DNA from: JBQSUQ01 sp052384575
GTDB taxonomy: Bacteria; Pseudomonadota; Gammaproteobacteria; Enterobacterales; Pasteurellaceae
Length of the DNA: 64,000 bases
NCBI GenBank assembly: GCA_052384575.1
Contig: JBQSUQ010000004.1
Direction: 5' to 3' (one strand)
The notes under the pieces are model-generated. The model saw nothing but the letters and a program-made list of their open reading frames with translations. It was not told where the DNA came from and did not search any database. Of this stretch, positions 54,101 through 62,290 are shown one piece after another (the stretch's first letter is position 1; each line of letters begins with the position of its first letter). The translations under genes and the position numbers were made by a program.

Positions 54101-54499
54101 CAGTCTTTCGTTACAGATCGCATTGTGAACTGGGCATTAAATGATTCAGTAACTCGAGTGGTTATTCAAGTGGGGGTCGCTTATGGCTCCGATTTGGAAT
54201 TAACTAAGCAACTTTTATTACAGGCGGCAAGTGAATGTGATCGTGTACTCAAAGATCCAGAACCTGTCGTGTATTTCTTAACCTTTGGGGCAAGCACCTT
54301 AGATCACGAATTGCGTTTATATGTGGGTAAGTTAAGTGATCGTAACCCGACGGTTGATTTCTTAAATCGTCGTGTGAATGAGTTATTTAACCAAAATAAT
54401 ATTGATATTGCCTTTAATCAGTTGGATGTCTTTATTAAAAACAATACAACGAATGAAGAAATTAAAGTATCAGAAACCAAATTAACATTACCAAATTAA
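51170..54499 (+). CDS. mscK: Mechanosensitive channel MscK (KefA type)
   Basis: This 1109-residue channel releases solutes on hypoosmotic shock. A signal peptide (residues 1-26, ending ISFA) leads to a long periplasmic domain with coiled coil (about 30-470), then about eleven membrane helices, and the MscS-like pore and beta domain at the C-terminus (LGFGLQAIFANFVSGIIILF, then VRVGDVVTIGEYSG). Length matches E. coli MscK (1120). E. coli MscK responds to K+. It starts 4 bases after menE. Confidence 0.93.
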   Translation: MNKFLTIRQLFLLFTVFMALPSISFADLPTEADIQSQLKTAQSADQNDPNNKIVVQNLEETLNFLTRISQQKAEIKQLEDKINNAPSLTLKTQQHLDSLKKTVATSVDLTKLSTAEMQAKLTSAQQELQQIQNVLTTLNSDLTMIRTAPERAQATLNANLTRTQEINKALANSTLTSAEKVRLETELVFIELQNNFNKLALQGNNAITSLYSIQLEDKNLEQTQLQAQVAALQDAINQKYLDESKLQADQLTKQQDKTDVSNPLLAEQLELNVKLSQELVQQTTLMNTLSQDNIRIKNVLDNLQQTQRNIDDQISALQGTLVLSRIINKQKNLLPQDQMISGLSKRITDLRVKIFDVTEERDNLYDIQTYIANLEAKSKTTFTTAEKTQLGPVLQERRKLLSDIVNSLNNQLNLAITIELNQKQVTAISDELQGKLQQQSFWVRSNAPIDLDWFANFLPALQLELTEIVKLIDFSNWRNDFISTGALIVVLLAVAFFIRSQKQKIGKHLQEIAKRVNTLNSDSHWNTPKAIALVLILCLPSTLFFIASLFFAAYVCLKDPFVVFPWILQMGIYWWFFAFMLAMLHPDGIAYRHFNMPKESVETFHKVLKRSVWISALWINASIFTHLETGIPNDVIGQVMTISVLIISLFIIGLRMQSAVKSYGNSAKAQESKTIHWIFHIIRILLVISPIVLTVLVAMGYYYTALNLMDHLMSSYFVCVIWLVLRNVIYRGLGVSSRRLTYQRFKEKREQQALARSESEEELGLSVDLQQNESLGIAQVKDQILRMTDLILMVVLFAMLYWVWADLIGVAYYLQGVTLWQQAVVTETGTVLESITLLNLLLAIIIVMVTYALVRNIGGILEILIFSRFDFSQGTPYTITTLLTYFIIAFGASLAFSTLGMSWSKLQWLFAALSVGLGFGLQAIFANFVSGIIILFERPVRVGDVVTIGEYSGTISKIRIRSTTIIDFDRKEVIIPNQSFVTDRIVNWALNDSVTRVVIQVGVAYGSDLELTKQLLLQAASECDRVLKDPEPVVYFLTFGASTLDHELRLYVGKLSDRNPTVDFLNRRVNELFNQNNIDIAFNQLDVFIKNNTTNEEIKVSETKLTLPN

Positions 54500-54508
54500 G
54501 GGAATAAT

Positions 54509-55582
54509 ATGGCAGGAAATAGTATTGGGCAGTTGTTTCGTGTAACGACTTTTGGTGAATCGCATGGTATTGCATTGGGCTGTATCGTTGACGGTGTGCC
54601 ACCGGGAATGAGCCTTTCTGAAGCAGATATTCAACCCGATTTAGATCGTCGTAAGCCGGGAACATCTCGTTATACCACACCGCGTCGTGAGGATGACGAA
54701 GTGCAGATTTTGTCTGGTGTGTTTGAAGGTAAAACCACTGGCACCAGTATTGGTATGTTAATCAAAAATGGGGATCAGCGTTCGCAAGATTATGGCGAAA
54801 TTAAAGATCGTTTCCGCCCAGGGCATGCTGATTTTACTTACCAACAAAAATACGGTTTGCGTGATTATCGTGGTGGTGGTCGTTCTTCTGCTCGAGAAAC
54901 TGCAATGCGTGTGGCAGCAGGCGCCATTGCTAAAAAATATTTGCGTGAACAATTTGGTATTCAAATTCGTGGCTTTTTATCTCAAATTGGCGATATTCAA
55001 ATTGAGCAACAGCAGTTAGAGAAAATTGATTGGAATTATGTAAATAGTAATCCCTTCTTCTGTCCGGATCAAAGTGCGGTGGAAAAATTCGATGAATTGA
55101 TCCGCACTTTGAAAAAAGAAGGCGATTCAATTGGGGCGAAACTTACCGTTGTAGCAGAGAATGTGCCAGTGGGGTTAGGCGAACCTGTTTTTGACCGCCT
55201 TGATGCGGATCTTGCCCATGCATTAATGGGGATTAATGCAGTGAAAGCAGTTGAAATTGGCGATGGTTTTGCTGTGGTGGCACAACGAGGTTCAGAACAT
55301 CGCGATGAAATGACACCACAAGGCTTTTTGTCAAATCATGCAGGAGGCATTTTAGGGGGGATTAGCTCGGGTCAACCGATAATTGCAACCATCGCATTAA
55401 AACCGACTTCCAGTATTACTATCCCTGGGCGCTCAGTAAATCTGAATAATGAAGAAGTTGAAGTGGTGACCAAAGGCCGTCATGATCCTTGTGTGGGCAT
55501 TCGAGCAGTACCTATCGCAGAAGCGATGGTCGCAATTGTGTTATTGGATCATTTGTTACGTTTTAAAGCACAATGTAAATAA
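54509..55582 (+). CDS. aroC: Chorismate synthase
   Basis: AroC forms chorismate from EPSP with reduced FMN, the last step of the shikimate pathway. The 357-residue protein begins MAGNSIGQLFRVTTFGESHG and contains GMLIKNGDQRSQDYG, RPGHADFTYQQKYG, RGGGRSSARETAMRVAAGA and the C-terminal RHDPCVGIRAVPIAEAM. It is 9 bases after mscK. Confidence 0.98.
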   Translation: MAGNSIGQLFRVTTFGESHGIALGCIVDGVPPGMSLSEADIQPDLDRRKPGTSRYTTPRREDDEVQILSGVFEGKTTGTSIGMLIKNGDQRSQDYGEIKDRFRPGHADFTYQQKYGLRDYRGGGRSSARETAMRVAAGAIAKKYLREQFGIQIRGFLSQIGDIQIEQQQLEKIDWNYVNSNPFFCPDQSAVEKFDELIRTLKKEGDSIGAKLTVVAENVPVGLGEPVFDRLDADLAHALMGINAVKAVEIGDGFAVVAQRGSEHRDEMTPQGFLSNHAGGILGGISSGQPIIATIALKPTSSITIPGRSVNLNNEEVEVVTKGRHDPCVGIRAVPIAEAMVAIVLLDHLLRFKAQCK

Positions 55583-55609
55583 TGAATAACTTATTTAAAC
55601 TGGTATAAA

Positions 55610-56470
55610 ATGAAAAAATTATATAAAACCTCTCTTTTTTTAACCGCACTTTTAGCAGCAACAATGGTATCTGCCTCACCAGTGGACTGGCAACGCGTAA
55701 AACGTCCTATTCCTACTGAAAATGGAAAAGCAGAACCAGTGGGAACTTATACCAATGGTTGTATTATTGGTGCGCAAGCATTGCCTTATAAAGGCGATGG
55801 CTATCAGGTGATCCGTATGAATAAAAACCGTTATTATGGTCATCCTGATATGATTCAATATTTACAACGCCTAGGTAAACGTGTGAAAAATGCGGGCTTG
55901 CCAAAAATGTTGGTGGGCGATATTGCTATGCCAGGTGGTGGACGTTTTTTAACGGGGCATGCTAGTCATCAAATGGGATTGGATGCAGATATTTGGTTAC
56001 GCATGGGCGAAATGTCGGACTCTGACGCTTTAAATTCTGATGGTAAAGGGTTACTGGTTGTTAATCGTGCAGCGCAACGAGTGGATGAGAATATTTGGAA
56101 TCAAAACCATTTTACTTTAATTAAATTAGCGGCTCAGGATCCCAAAGTGACGCGTATTTTCGTTAACCCAGCGATTAAAGTGAAACTTTGTCAGTCTGAA
56201 CGAGCAGAGCGCGGTTGGTTACAAAAAATTCGTCCTTGGTATGGACATGATAGCCATTTCCATGTGCGTTTAGCTTGTCCACAGGGGGCAGCTTATTGTG
56301 AAGATCAAGCTGCGGTTCCTGCTGGCGATGGTTGTGGTGCGGAGCTTTATTCATGGTTTGAACCGAAAAAGCCATCCACTGCGTCAACTAAACCAAAAGT
56401 AACGCCACCTGAACCATTTTTATGTCAACAAATTTTAAATTCGCCAAAACGTAGCGAGTGGTTGGAATAA
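55610..56470 (+). CDS. mepA: Penicillin-insensitive murein endopeptidase MepA
   Basis: MepA is a periplasmic zinc LAS-type enzyme that cuts D-Ala-mDAP cross-links in peptidoglycan. The 286-residue precursor has a signal peptide (ending VSAS) and metal ligands in GHASHQMGLDADIWL and the late GHDSHFHVRLACP. Several cysteines (CIIGAQ, CQSERAERG, CPQGAAYCEDQ) form the disulfides of the family. It follows aroC as in E. coli and H. influenzae. An uptake signal lies within the signal-peptide region. Confidence 0.96.
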   Translation: MKKLYKTSLFLTALLAATMVSASPVDWQRVKRPIPTENGKAEPVGTYTNGCIIGAQALPYKGDGYQVIRMNKNRYYGHPDMIQYLQRLGKRVKNAGLPKMLVGDIAMPGGGRFLTGHASHQMGLDADIWLRMGEMSDSDALNSDGKGLLVVNRAAQRVDENIWNQNHFTLIKLAAQDPKVTRIFVNPAIKVKLCQSERAERGWLQKIRPWYGHDSHFHVRLACPQGAAYCEDQAAVPAGDGCGAELYSWFEPKKPSTASTKPKVTPPEPFLCQQILNSPKRSEWLE

Positions 56471-56482
56471 TAGGAAAGTGCG

Positions 56483-57247
56483 GTGGAAATTGCTTTAGAA
56501 TTAATAGCGCTTTTATTTGCAGTGGCATTTATTGCCGGCTTCATTGATGCAATTGCTGGGGGCGGAGGTTTAATTACCATTCCTGCATTATTAATGCTGG
56601 GAATTCCGCCTGCGATAGCATTAGGCACGAATAAGCTGCAGGCTTGCGGTGGTTCTTTTTCCGCTAGCTTGTATTTTATTCGTCAGAAAGCCATTAATGT
56701 AAAAGAAGTTTGGCTATTGATTGTGATGACATTTATTGGATCGTTATTAGGCAGTATTTTGATCCAACTTATTGATAGTTCGGTGATAAAAAAAGTCTTA
56801 CCTTTTTTAATTCTCACCATTGGTCTGTATTTTTTATTCACTCCAACATTGGGGGAAAACGACAGACAAAAACGTATTTCTTATTCCGCTTTTGCTTTTA
56901 CTATTGGCTTTGGCGTCGGATTTTATGATGGTTTTTTTGGACCTGGAACAGGATCCATTTTTAGTTTAGCCTTTGTAATGTTGCTTGGTTTTAACTTAAC
57001 TAAAGCCACAGCTCATGCGAAAGTGATGAATTTTACATCAAATATTGCTTCTTTATTGGCATTTTTAGCCAGTGGGAAAATTTTATGGACGGTGGGTTTT
57101 GCCATGATGGCAGGGCAAATTATCGGCGCAAATTTAGGTGCAAAAATGGTGCTAAGTAAGGGAAAAGCCCTCATTCGTCCAATGGTTGTGCTTATGTCTT
57201 TTATCATGACGATTAAAATGGCGTTTGATCAAGGTTGGTTTAGTTAA
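56483..57247 (+). CDS. TSUP-family membrane permease (YfcA-like)
   Basis: This 254-residue integral membrane protein of the TauE/SafE family has about eight helices and the family start GFIDAIAGGGGLITIPALL. E. coli YfcA shares it; substrates of the family are sulfur compounds or organic anions, unknown here. The start codon GTG 56483 lies inside an uptake signal (56476-56484), with AGGA (56472-56475) 7 bases upstream. Its stop overlaps the lpxM start by one base. Confidence 0.9.
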   Translation: MEIALELIALLFAVAFIAGFIDAIAGGGGLITIPALLMLGIPPAIALGTNKLQACGGSFSASLYFIRQKAINVKEVWLLIVMTFIGSLLGSILIQLIDSSVIKKVLPFLILTIGLYFLFTPTLGENDRQKRISYSAFAFTIGFGVGFYDGFFGPGTGSIFSLAFVMLLGFNLTKATAHAKVMNFTSNIASLLAFLASGKILWTVGFAMMAGQIIGANLGAKMVLSKGKALIRPMVVLMSFIMTIKMAFDQGWFS

Positions 57248-58203
57248 TGGATACACAACAAAATGTGCGATTAACTGCACGTGTGGGCTATGAGCCACAA
57301 TTTTCATGGTCTTATTTAAAACCAAAATATTGGGGAATTTGGTTGGGAATGGCGTTCTTGGCGCTATTGGCTTTTATTCCTTATAAATTACGCGATAAAT
57401 TGGCGGCTAAAATCGGTGTCATTGTAGCGCGTAAAGCGAAAAAACAAGCACACCGAGCTAGAGTAAACTTGCAATATTGTTTTCCTCAGTGGACTGAGCA
57501 ATATCGCGAACAAGTGATTAATGAGATGTTTGTTACTTTAGCGCAAGTCATGCTTGGTATTGGCGAAATCGCATTAAGATCTAAAGCGCATTTACATCGT
57601 CGTAGTGAATTTATTGGTTTAGAATATATCCAACAAGCAAAGCAAGCAGGGCATAATATTATTCTGATGGTGCCACACAGTTGGGCAATTGATGCATCGG
57701 GTATTATTCTGCATACCCATGGTATGCCAATGACCTCTATGTATAATCCCCATCGTAATCCGTTGGTGGATTGGTTATGGACTGCGGTTCGTGAGCGTTT
57801 TGGCGGCAAAATGCACGCAAGACAAAATGGCATTAAACCTTTTCTTGCTGCGATTAAAAAAGGCGAAATGGGTTATTATTTGCCTGATGAAGATTTTGGT
57901 GCTGAAGCCAGCGAATTTGTGGACTTTTTTGCCACCTATAAGGCGACTTTGCCGGGTTTAAATAAAATGGCGAAGTTAAGTAAATCTGTGGTTATTCCAA
58001 TGTTTCCACGCTACAACGCGCAGCTCGGCAAATATCAAATGGAAATTCATCCTTGCATGGAACTGAGTGATGATCCTCAGCAATCCGCTCGTGCCATGAA
58101 TGAAGAAATTGAACGTTTTGTTACGCCAAGTCCTGAACAATATGCATGGATTTTGCAACTATTAAGAACGCGTAAAAACGACGAGAATATTTATAAATCA
58201 TAA
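57247..58203 (+). CDS. lpxM: Lipid A late acyltransferase (LpxM/MsbB)
   Basis: This 318-residue inner-membrane enzyme adds the last acyl chain to Kdo2-lipid A. It has an N-terminal membrane helix (about residues 25-45) and the catalytic HX4D motif in VPHSWAIDASG, followed by MYNPHRNPL and PDEDFG. In H. influenzae the homologue is htrB2/msbB. A strict LpxM versus LpxL assignment needs a phylogeny; position after yfcA favours LpxM. Confidence 0.9.
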   Translation: MDTQQNVRLTARVGYEPQFSWSYLKPKYWGIWLGMAFLALLAFIPYKLRDKLAAKIGVIVARKAKKQAHRARVNLQYCFPQWTEQYREQVINEMFVTLAQVMLGIGEIALRSKAHLHRRSEFIGLEYIQQAKQAGHNIILMVPHSWAIDASGIILHTHGMPMTSMYNPHRNPLVDWLWTAVRERFGGKMHARQNGIKPFLAAIKKGEMGYYLPDEDFGAEASEFVDFFATYKATLPGLNKMAKLSKSVVIPMFPRYNAQLGKYQMEIHPCMELSDDPQQSARAMNEEIERFVTPSPEQYAWILQLLRTRKNDENIYKS

Positions 58204-58323
58204 TAACAATAAATCGTAAAATTTATCCGCATTTTTTGTTTTTTCTATGATACTATTTCTCCGCTGATTAATCCTAAGTTAAAATTCGCTTAATTTTAAC
58301 CGCACTTTTTAAGATGACTAGTT

Positions 58324-58866
58324 ATGAACGAATTACAACAACTCATTAAATCTTCCATTAAATCAATTCCCAACTATCCAAAAGAAGGAATTATTTTCCG
58401 CGATATCACCAGTTTAACCGAAGTGCCTGCTGCATTTTCTGCCACAATTAATTTAATTGCAGAAAAATTTAAACAGAGTGGTATTACTAAAATTATCGGC
58501 ACTGAATCGCGAGGTTTTATTTTTGGTGCGCCTGTTGCTGTGGCTTTAGGATTACCTTTTATTTTAGTGCGCAAGCCAGGCAAATTACCACGTGAAGTGA
58601 TCTCACAAAACTATCAATTAGAATATGGTGAAGATACGCTAGAAATCCATTCCGATTCGATCCAAGCAGGCGATAAAGTATTAATTATCGATGATTTATT
58701 AGCCACAGGCGGCACAGTAGAAGCTTGCGTTAAATTGGTACAACGCTTAGGTGGCGAAGTGAAGCATGCCGCTTTTGTGATTAGCTTGCCAGATTTAGGC
58801 GGAGAAGAACGCTTACGCCAATTGGGTGTTGAGCCTTTCACTTTAGTGGATTTTGAAGGTCATTAA
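58324..58866 (+). CDS. apt: Adenine phosphoribosyltransferase
   Basis: Apt salvages adenine to AMP using PRPP. The 180-residue protein has the PRPP-binding motif VLIIDDLLATGGTVEA and the adenine-binding ESRGFIFGAPVA. The 120-base gap after lpxM contains an uptake signal (58299-58307). dnaX starts 18 bases after its stop, the order also found in E. coli. Confidence 0.97.
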   Translation: MNELQQLIKSSIKSIPNYPKEGIIFRDITSLTEVPAAFSATINLIAEKFKQSGITKIIGTESRGFIFGAPVAVALGLPFILVRKPGKLPREVISQNYQLEYGEDTLEIHSDSIQAGDKVLIIDDLLATGGTVEACVKLVQRLGGEVKHAAFVISLPDLGGEERLRQLGVEPFTLVDFEGH

Positions 58867-58884
58867 TTTTTATCAGGAATAAGC

Positions 58885-60969
58885 ATGAGTTACCAAGTTT
58901 TAGCACGTAAGTGGCGACCAAAAACATTTAGTGAAGTGGTTGGGCAACAGCACGTTTTGGCTGCGCTGTCCAATGGTTTGCAACAAAACCGCTTACATCA
59001 TGCTTATTTATTTTCTGGTACGCGTGGTGTGGGTAAAACCTCCATTGCTCGCTTATTTGCAAAGGGGTTAAATTGCATTAAAGGCGTAAGCGCGGATCCT
59101 TGTGGCGAATGTGAACATTGTAAAGCCATTGAAGAAGGGCATTTTATCGATTTAATTGAAATTGATGCCGCTTCTCGTACTAAAGTCGAAGATACTCGCG
59201 AGCTTCTTGATAATGTGCAATACAAACCAGTACAAGGCAAGTATAAAGTCTATCTTATCGACGAAGTGCATATGCTCTCGCGCCATTCCTTTAATGCCTT
59301 ATTGAAAACTTTAGAAGAACCGCCAGAATATGTGAAATTTCTACTGGCGACGACGGATCCGCAAAAATTGCCTGTAACGATTTTATCCCGTTGTATGCAA
59401 TTTCATTTAAAAGCATTAGAGCCGCAGCAAATTAGTCATCATTTAGCTGAAATTTTAGAGGCGGAAAAAATTCCTTATGAATTAACCGCACTTGATAAGC
59501 TCGGCAAAGCAGCGCAGGGCAGTATTCGTGATAGTTTAAGTTTGACTGACCAAGCAATTGCGTTATCCAATGGCAATGTGAGCGTTGATGTAGTTAATGC
59601 GATGTTAGGTTTGCTTGATGACAACCAACCTATTGAATTGTTATATGCTTTGCAGCAAGGCAATGGCGAACGCTTAATGCAAGTGGTACAAGCGGTGGCT
59701 GAAAAAGGGGCGGATTGGGAACAATTGCTTATTGAGCTAGCCGATTTGTTACATCAAATCGCAATGAAACAATTGCTACCAAATCAAGCCAATGATGAAA
59801 GCCAAATAAGCTTTTTAGCCAAACATATTGCGCCAGAAGATGTACAATTTTTCTATCAAACCATATTAATGGGACGCAAAGAACTCGCTCTTGCGCCAAA
59901 TCGTCGTGTTGGCGTGGAAATGACTTTGTTACGAGCCCTTGCTTTTCATCCTAAATTAAGTGTTAGCCAAGCTTCTGCTTCAACACAAAACGAAGTATCT
60001 CAAAGTGCGGTGCAAAAAACAGAAAAATTGGTTGATATGCCAGTGGTGTCGCAATCGATTAAATCAAGTTATGTGGCACAGCATCAGCAACATAGCTCAA
60101 CATCTGATGTGGCGAATAATGTGCCAACGAGCCCTGCGTTGAAAGCTTTACAACAAATGGGCAAATTAAAAGCTAATACTCATTCCTCGCAAGAAATCGA
60201 AAAAAAAAACAATAGCGTAGTAGCGCCCGAAAAACCTGCATTAGAATTACCTGTGGTGGATCTTGCAGCAAAAAAGCCATTACAGGCGGCAGCTAAATCA
60301 GAAACAATTGTTGAAAAATCTGCTAATTATATAACACCAAAGGAACCACAGCCCCAACGCATACAACCAACTTCATCAAATGAAACCACAAGTGCGGTGC
60401 AAAATCAGCAAGATTTTTCTGATAATAATGAGGCAACGCAAGAGGACGAAGAATATCGTTGGACTTGGCTCAACCCTGATCTTGAAGAACAAAACAATAT
60501 TGTTCGTCCTTCCGAAATTAAGCAAGCGATTTTAGCCAACCGAACCGAAGAATTAGATCGCAAAATTACCCAACTTGCCGCAGAACGCGATCCTTGGGCG
60601 AAATTAATTGAACAATTAGATTTAAACGGTTCTCATTTAACCAAATTGTTCGCTTTAAATACGACAATTTTGGAGCAAACAGAAAATAAGCTTGTTTTAG
60701 CATTAGATAATACTCACCAACATTTAGCACGTGATAATGCCGTTAAGCTTTTAGCTGAGCGCTTAAGCCAATATTTTCAACAAACAATGAAATTACACAT
60801 TGAGTTGAAGGATACACACTCCGAACTCACTCCATTTGCTCATCAGCAGCAAATTTATCATCAATTAGCGCAACAAGCACAACAAGATTTATTGGAAGAT
60901 CAACAACTTAATATGTTAAAAGACAGCTTTCATGCGCATTTAGATTTAGACAGTATCCGTCCCGTTTAA
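58885..60969 (+). CDS. dnaX: DNA polymerase III tau (and probably gamma) subunit
   Basis: DnaX is the clamp-loader ATPase. The 694-residue tau has Walker A GTRGVGKTS (Lys51), a zinc module (CIKG...CGECEHC), Walker B LIDEVHM, and domains III to V that bind polymerase and helicase. A run of ten A at 60200-60209 lies at codons 439-442. Slippage to the -1 frame would add Lys and Gln and stop at TAG 60213-60215, giving a gamma of 443 residues; E. coli gamma has 431. The other frame also stops at once (TAG 60218-60220). Whether slippage is transcriptional or translational is not visible. The region between 395 and 530 is low complexity. Confidence 0.96.
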   Translation: MSYQVLARKWRPKTFSEVVGQQHVLAALSNGLQQNRLHHAYLFSGTRGVGKTSIARLFAKGLNCIKGVSADPCGECEHCKAIEEGHFIDLIEIDAASRTKVEDTRELLDNVQYKPVQGKYKVYLIDEVHMLSRHSFNALLKTLEEPPEYVKFLLATTDPQKLPVTILSRCMQFHLKALEPQQISHHLAEILEAEKIPYELTALDKLGKAAQGSIRDSLSLTDQAIALSNGNVSVDVVNAMLGLLDDNQPIELLYALQQGNGERLMQVVQAVAEKGADWEQLLIELADLLHQIAMKQLLPNQANDESQISFLAKHIAPEDVQFFYQTILMGRKELALAPNRRVGVEMTLLRALAFHPKLSVSQASASTQNEVSQSAVQKTEKLVDMPVVSQSIKSSYVAQHQQHSSTSDVANNVPTSPALKALQQMGKLKANTHSSQEIEKKNNSVVAPEKPALELPVVDLAAKKPLQAAAKSETIVEKSANYITPKEPQPQRIQPTSSNETTSAVQNQQDFSDNNEATQEDEEYRWTWLNPDLEEQNNIVRPSEIKQAILANRTEELDRKITQLAAERDPWAKLIEQLDLNGSHLTKLFALNTTILEQTENKLVLALDNTHQHLARDNAVKLLAERLSQYFQQTMKLHIELKDTHSELTPFAHQQQIYHQLAQQAQQDLLEDQQLNMLKDSFHAHLDLDSIRPV
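60199..60215 (+). promoter_or_regulatory. dnaX: dnaX slippage site for the gamma subunit
   Basis: A10 (60200-60209) followed by CAATAG gives a stop within two codons in the -1 frame. The codons read GAA AAA AAA AAC in the main frame. A clear downstream stem-loop or internal Shine-Dalgarno, as in E. coli, was not found; transcriptional slippage as in Thermus is therefore as likely. Confidence 0.65.
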
Positions 60970-61052
60970 CAAATGTTTGGTTAAAAAATAGTCATCTTTG
61001 TTGAAAAAATGTGATCTACATCATCATTTCGAAAATTTCTTATCTTTTGTAT

Positions 61053-61085
61053 TTGACCGTTCTCTTTTTCTTTGGCAATATTGCC
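61053..61085 (+). promoter_or_regulatory. Upstream element of the first porin gene
   Basis: TTGACC (61053-61058) and CAATAT (61076-61081) are 17 bases apart. The second porin has the same spacing and hexamers (TTGACA, CAATAT). The 12-base palindrome GGCAATATTGCC (61074-61085) overlaps it. It may be a promoter with a leader of about 90 bases, or a shared operator. A TATAAT at 61146-61151 is an alternative -10. Confidence 0.4.
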
Positions 61086-61177
61086 TTGCTTTTAGTAAAG
61101 CGAGCTTTGACTATTCATTTTACGAATAGTTCAATTCTTGATTGTTATAATAATAGATTTCTAATAAGGAATTAACT

Positions 61178-62107
61178 ATGAAAAAGACATTAGTAGCATT
61201 AGCAGTTGCAGCAGTAGCAGCAACTTCAGCAAACGCGGCAGTGGTTTATAACCAAGACGGTACTAAAGTAGAAGTGGGTGGTTCAGCACGCTTAACTTTA
61301 ACTAAATATACAGATGAAAGAACAGATTTAAAAGATCAAGGTTCTCGTTTAGTAGTTAGAGGTACTCAAGACTTAGGCGAAGGTTTAAGTGCACTTGCGA
61401 ATTTAGAAGTTCGTTTTACCAAAGGTGGTAACGTAGGTAATGAAATTCATACTAAGCGTTTATTCGCAGGGTTCAATTTAGAAGATGTTGGTATGTTAAC
61501 ATTTGGTCGCCAATTAACTGTTGGTGATGAAGTGGGCTTAGCTAACTACACTTATGAATTAAATGGCATTAACAAAATGGTTGATGCTGGTGACAAAGTA
61601 GTTCATTTCCGTTCTGCAACTTGGAATGGTTTCGGTTTTGGTGTTGACTATGTATTCGGTTCTGCTGATAAAGATATGGTTAACCAAAATGCTTGGGTTG
61701 TTGGCGCATTCTATGCACAACAATTTGGCGATGTAGGTTTCAAAGCTGAAGCTGGTTATAGCCAATTAAAAATTGTAGATAACGTACATCGTAAAGCATT
61801 TACAGTAGCTGGTGAATTAAGCTATGGTCCAGTAGCATTCGCGGTAGATTATTCACAAGCTAAAACAGCTTCAATTAAAGAAAAAGCTGTATTATTCGGT
61901 TTGAAATACCAAGCAACAGATGCTACTAAACTATATGCAACTTATGAGCTTCATAAAGTAGGTGATCTTAAAGCTAACGCGTTTGCATTAGGTGTTGGTC
62001 ACCAAGTACATAAAAATGTTGAAGTATTCTTAGAAGGCGAAAGAGCGCGTATTAAAGGTGGCGATAAAGGATATCGTACACACTTAGGTTTCCGCGTACA
62101 CTTCTAA
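61178..62107 (+). CDS. General porin, OmpP2-like (first of a tandem pair)
   Basis: This is a 309-residue outer-membrane porin of the trimeric Gram-negative porin family. The signal peptide MKKTLVALAVAAVAATSANA ends at ANA/AV. Typical blocks follow: QGSRLVVRGTQDLGEGL, LFAGFNLEDVGMLTFGRQ and the C-terminal HLGFRVHF with final Phe. The first 15 residues and much of the barrel match the neighbour at 62291. It is short for the family, suggesting small surface loops. A strong terminator follows. AAGGAATT precedes the ATG. Confidence 0.93.
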   Translation: MKKTLVALAVAAVAATSANAAVVYNQDGTKVEVGGSARLTLTKYTDERTDLKDQGSRLVVRGTQDLGEGLSALANLEVRFTKGGNVGNEIHTKRLFAGFNLEDVGMLTFGRQLTVGDEVGLANYTYELNGINKMVDAGDKVVHFRSATWNGFGFGVDYVFGSADKDMVNQNAWVVGAFYAQQFGDVGFKAEAGYSQLKIVDNVHRKAFTVAGELSYGPVAFAVDYSQAKTASIKEKAVLFGLKYQATDATKLYATYELHKVGDLKANAFALGVGHQVHKNVEVFLEGERARIKGGDKGYRTHLGFRVHF

Positions 62108-62131
62108 TCTAACGATATAGAATATTGATAT

Positions 62132-62165
62132 AAAACCAGTATTTCGTCAGAAATACTGGTTTTTT
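62132..62165 (+). terminator. Terminator after the first porin
   Basis: A perfect 14-bp stem (62132-62145 with 62150-62163) with loop GTCA runs into TTTT. Confidence 0.92.
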
Positions 62166-62195
62166 ATTGACAGCCAGTTCTTTTTTTGTCAATAT
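62166..62195 (+). promoter_or_regulatory. Upstream element of the second porin gene
   Basis: TTGACA (62167-62172) and CAATAT (62190-62195) are 17 bases apart, as at the first porin. ATTGACA (62166-62172) and TGTCAAT (62187-62193) form a 7-base inverted repeat that could be an operator. Confidence 0.4.
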
Positions 62196-62290
62196 CAGGC
62201 TGTTTCTTAAAGAAACTGAGTTTGGACAAATTGTTTTTAACAAAGTTCAAGTTACATTACATAATAATTAATTCTGAAAGGAATGAAACT

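Larger units (their letters stand above)
747..60398. repeat. DNA uptake signal sequences (H. influenzae type), about 54 copies
   Basis: AAGTGCGGT (plus) or ACCGCACTT (minus). First bases of exact copies: 747, 1118, 2018, 2178, 2416, 2810, 5092, 5452, 5524, 8503, 9161, 14167, 14667, 17049, 17064, 19062, 19384, 19399, 21181, 23065, 24043, 24882, 24931, 25787, 27213, 27824, 29442, 30789, 32490, 36033, 37329, 39515, 39543, 41545, 41905, 42686, 44038, 44575, 46890, 46906, 48538, 49390, 50493, 50563, 51004, 51708, 53140, 55072, 55643, 56476, 58299, 59485, 60003, 60390. Read by eye, so a few may be missed. No exact copy lies in 9170-14166 (hyfF to hyfJ), in fdhF, or after 60398 (porins, mtgA). Confidence 0.9.

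Noticed and set aside
747..60398. Recurring 9-mer as a CRISPR, REP or mobile repeat
   Set aside because: Copies are short, scattered in both orientations inside and between genes, and equal the known uptake signal.
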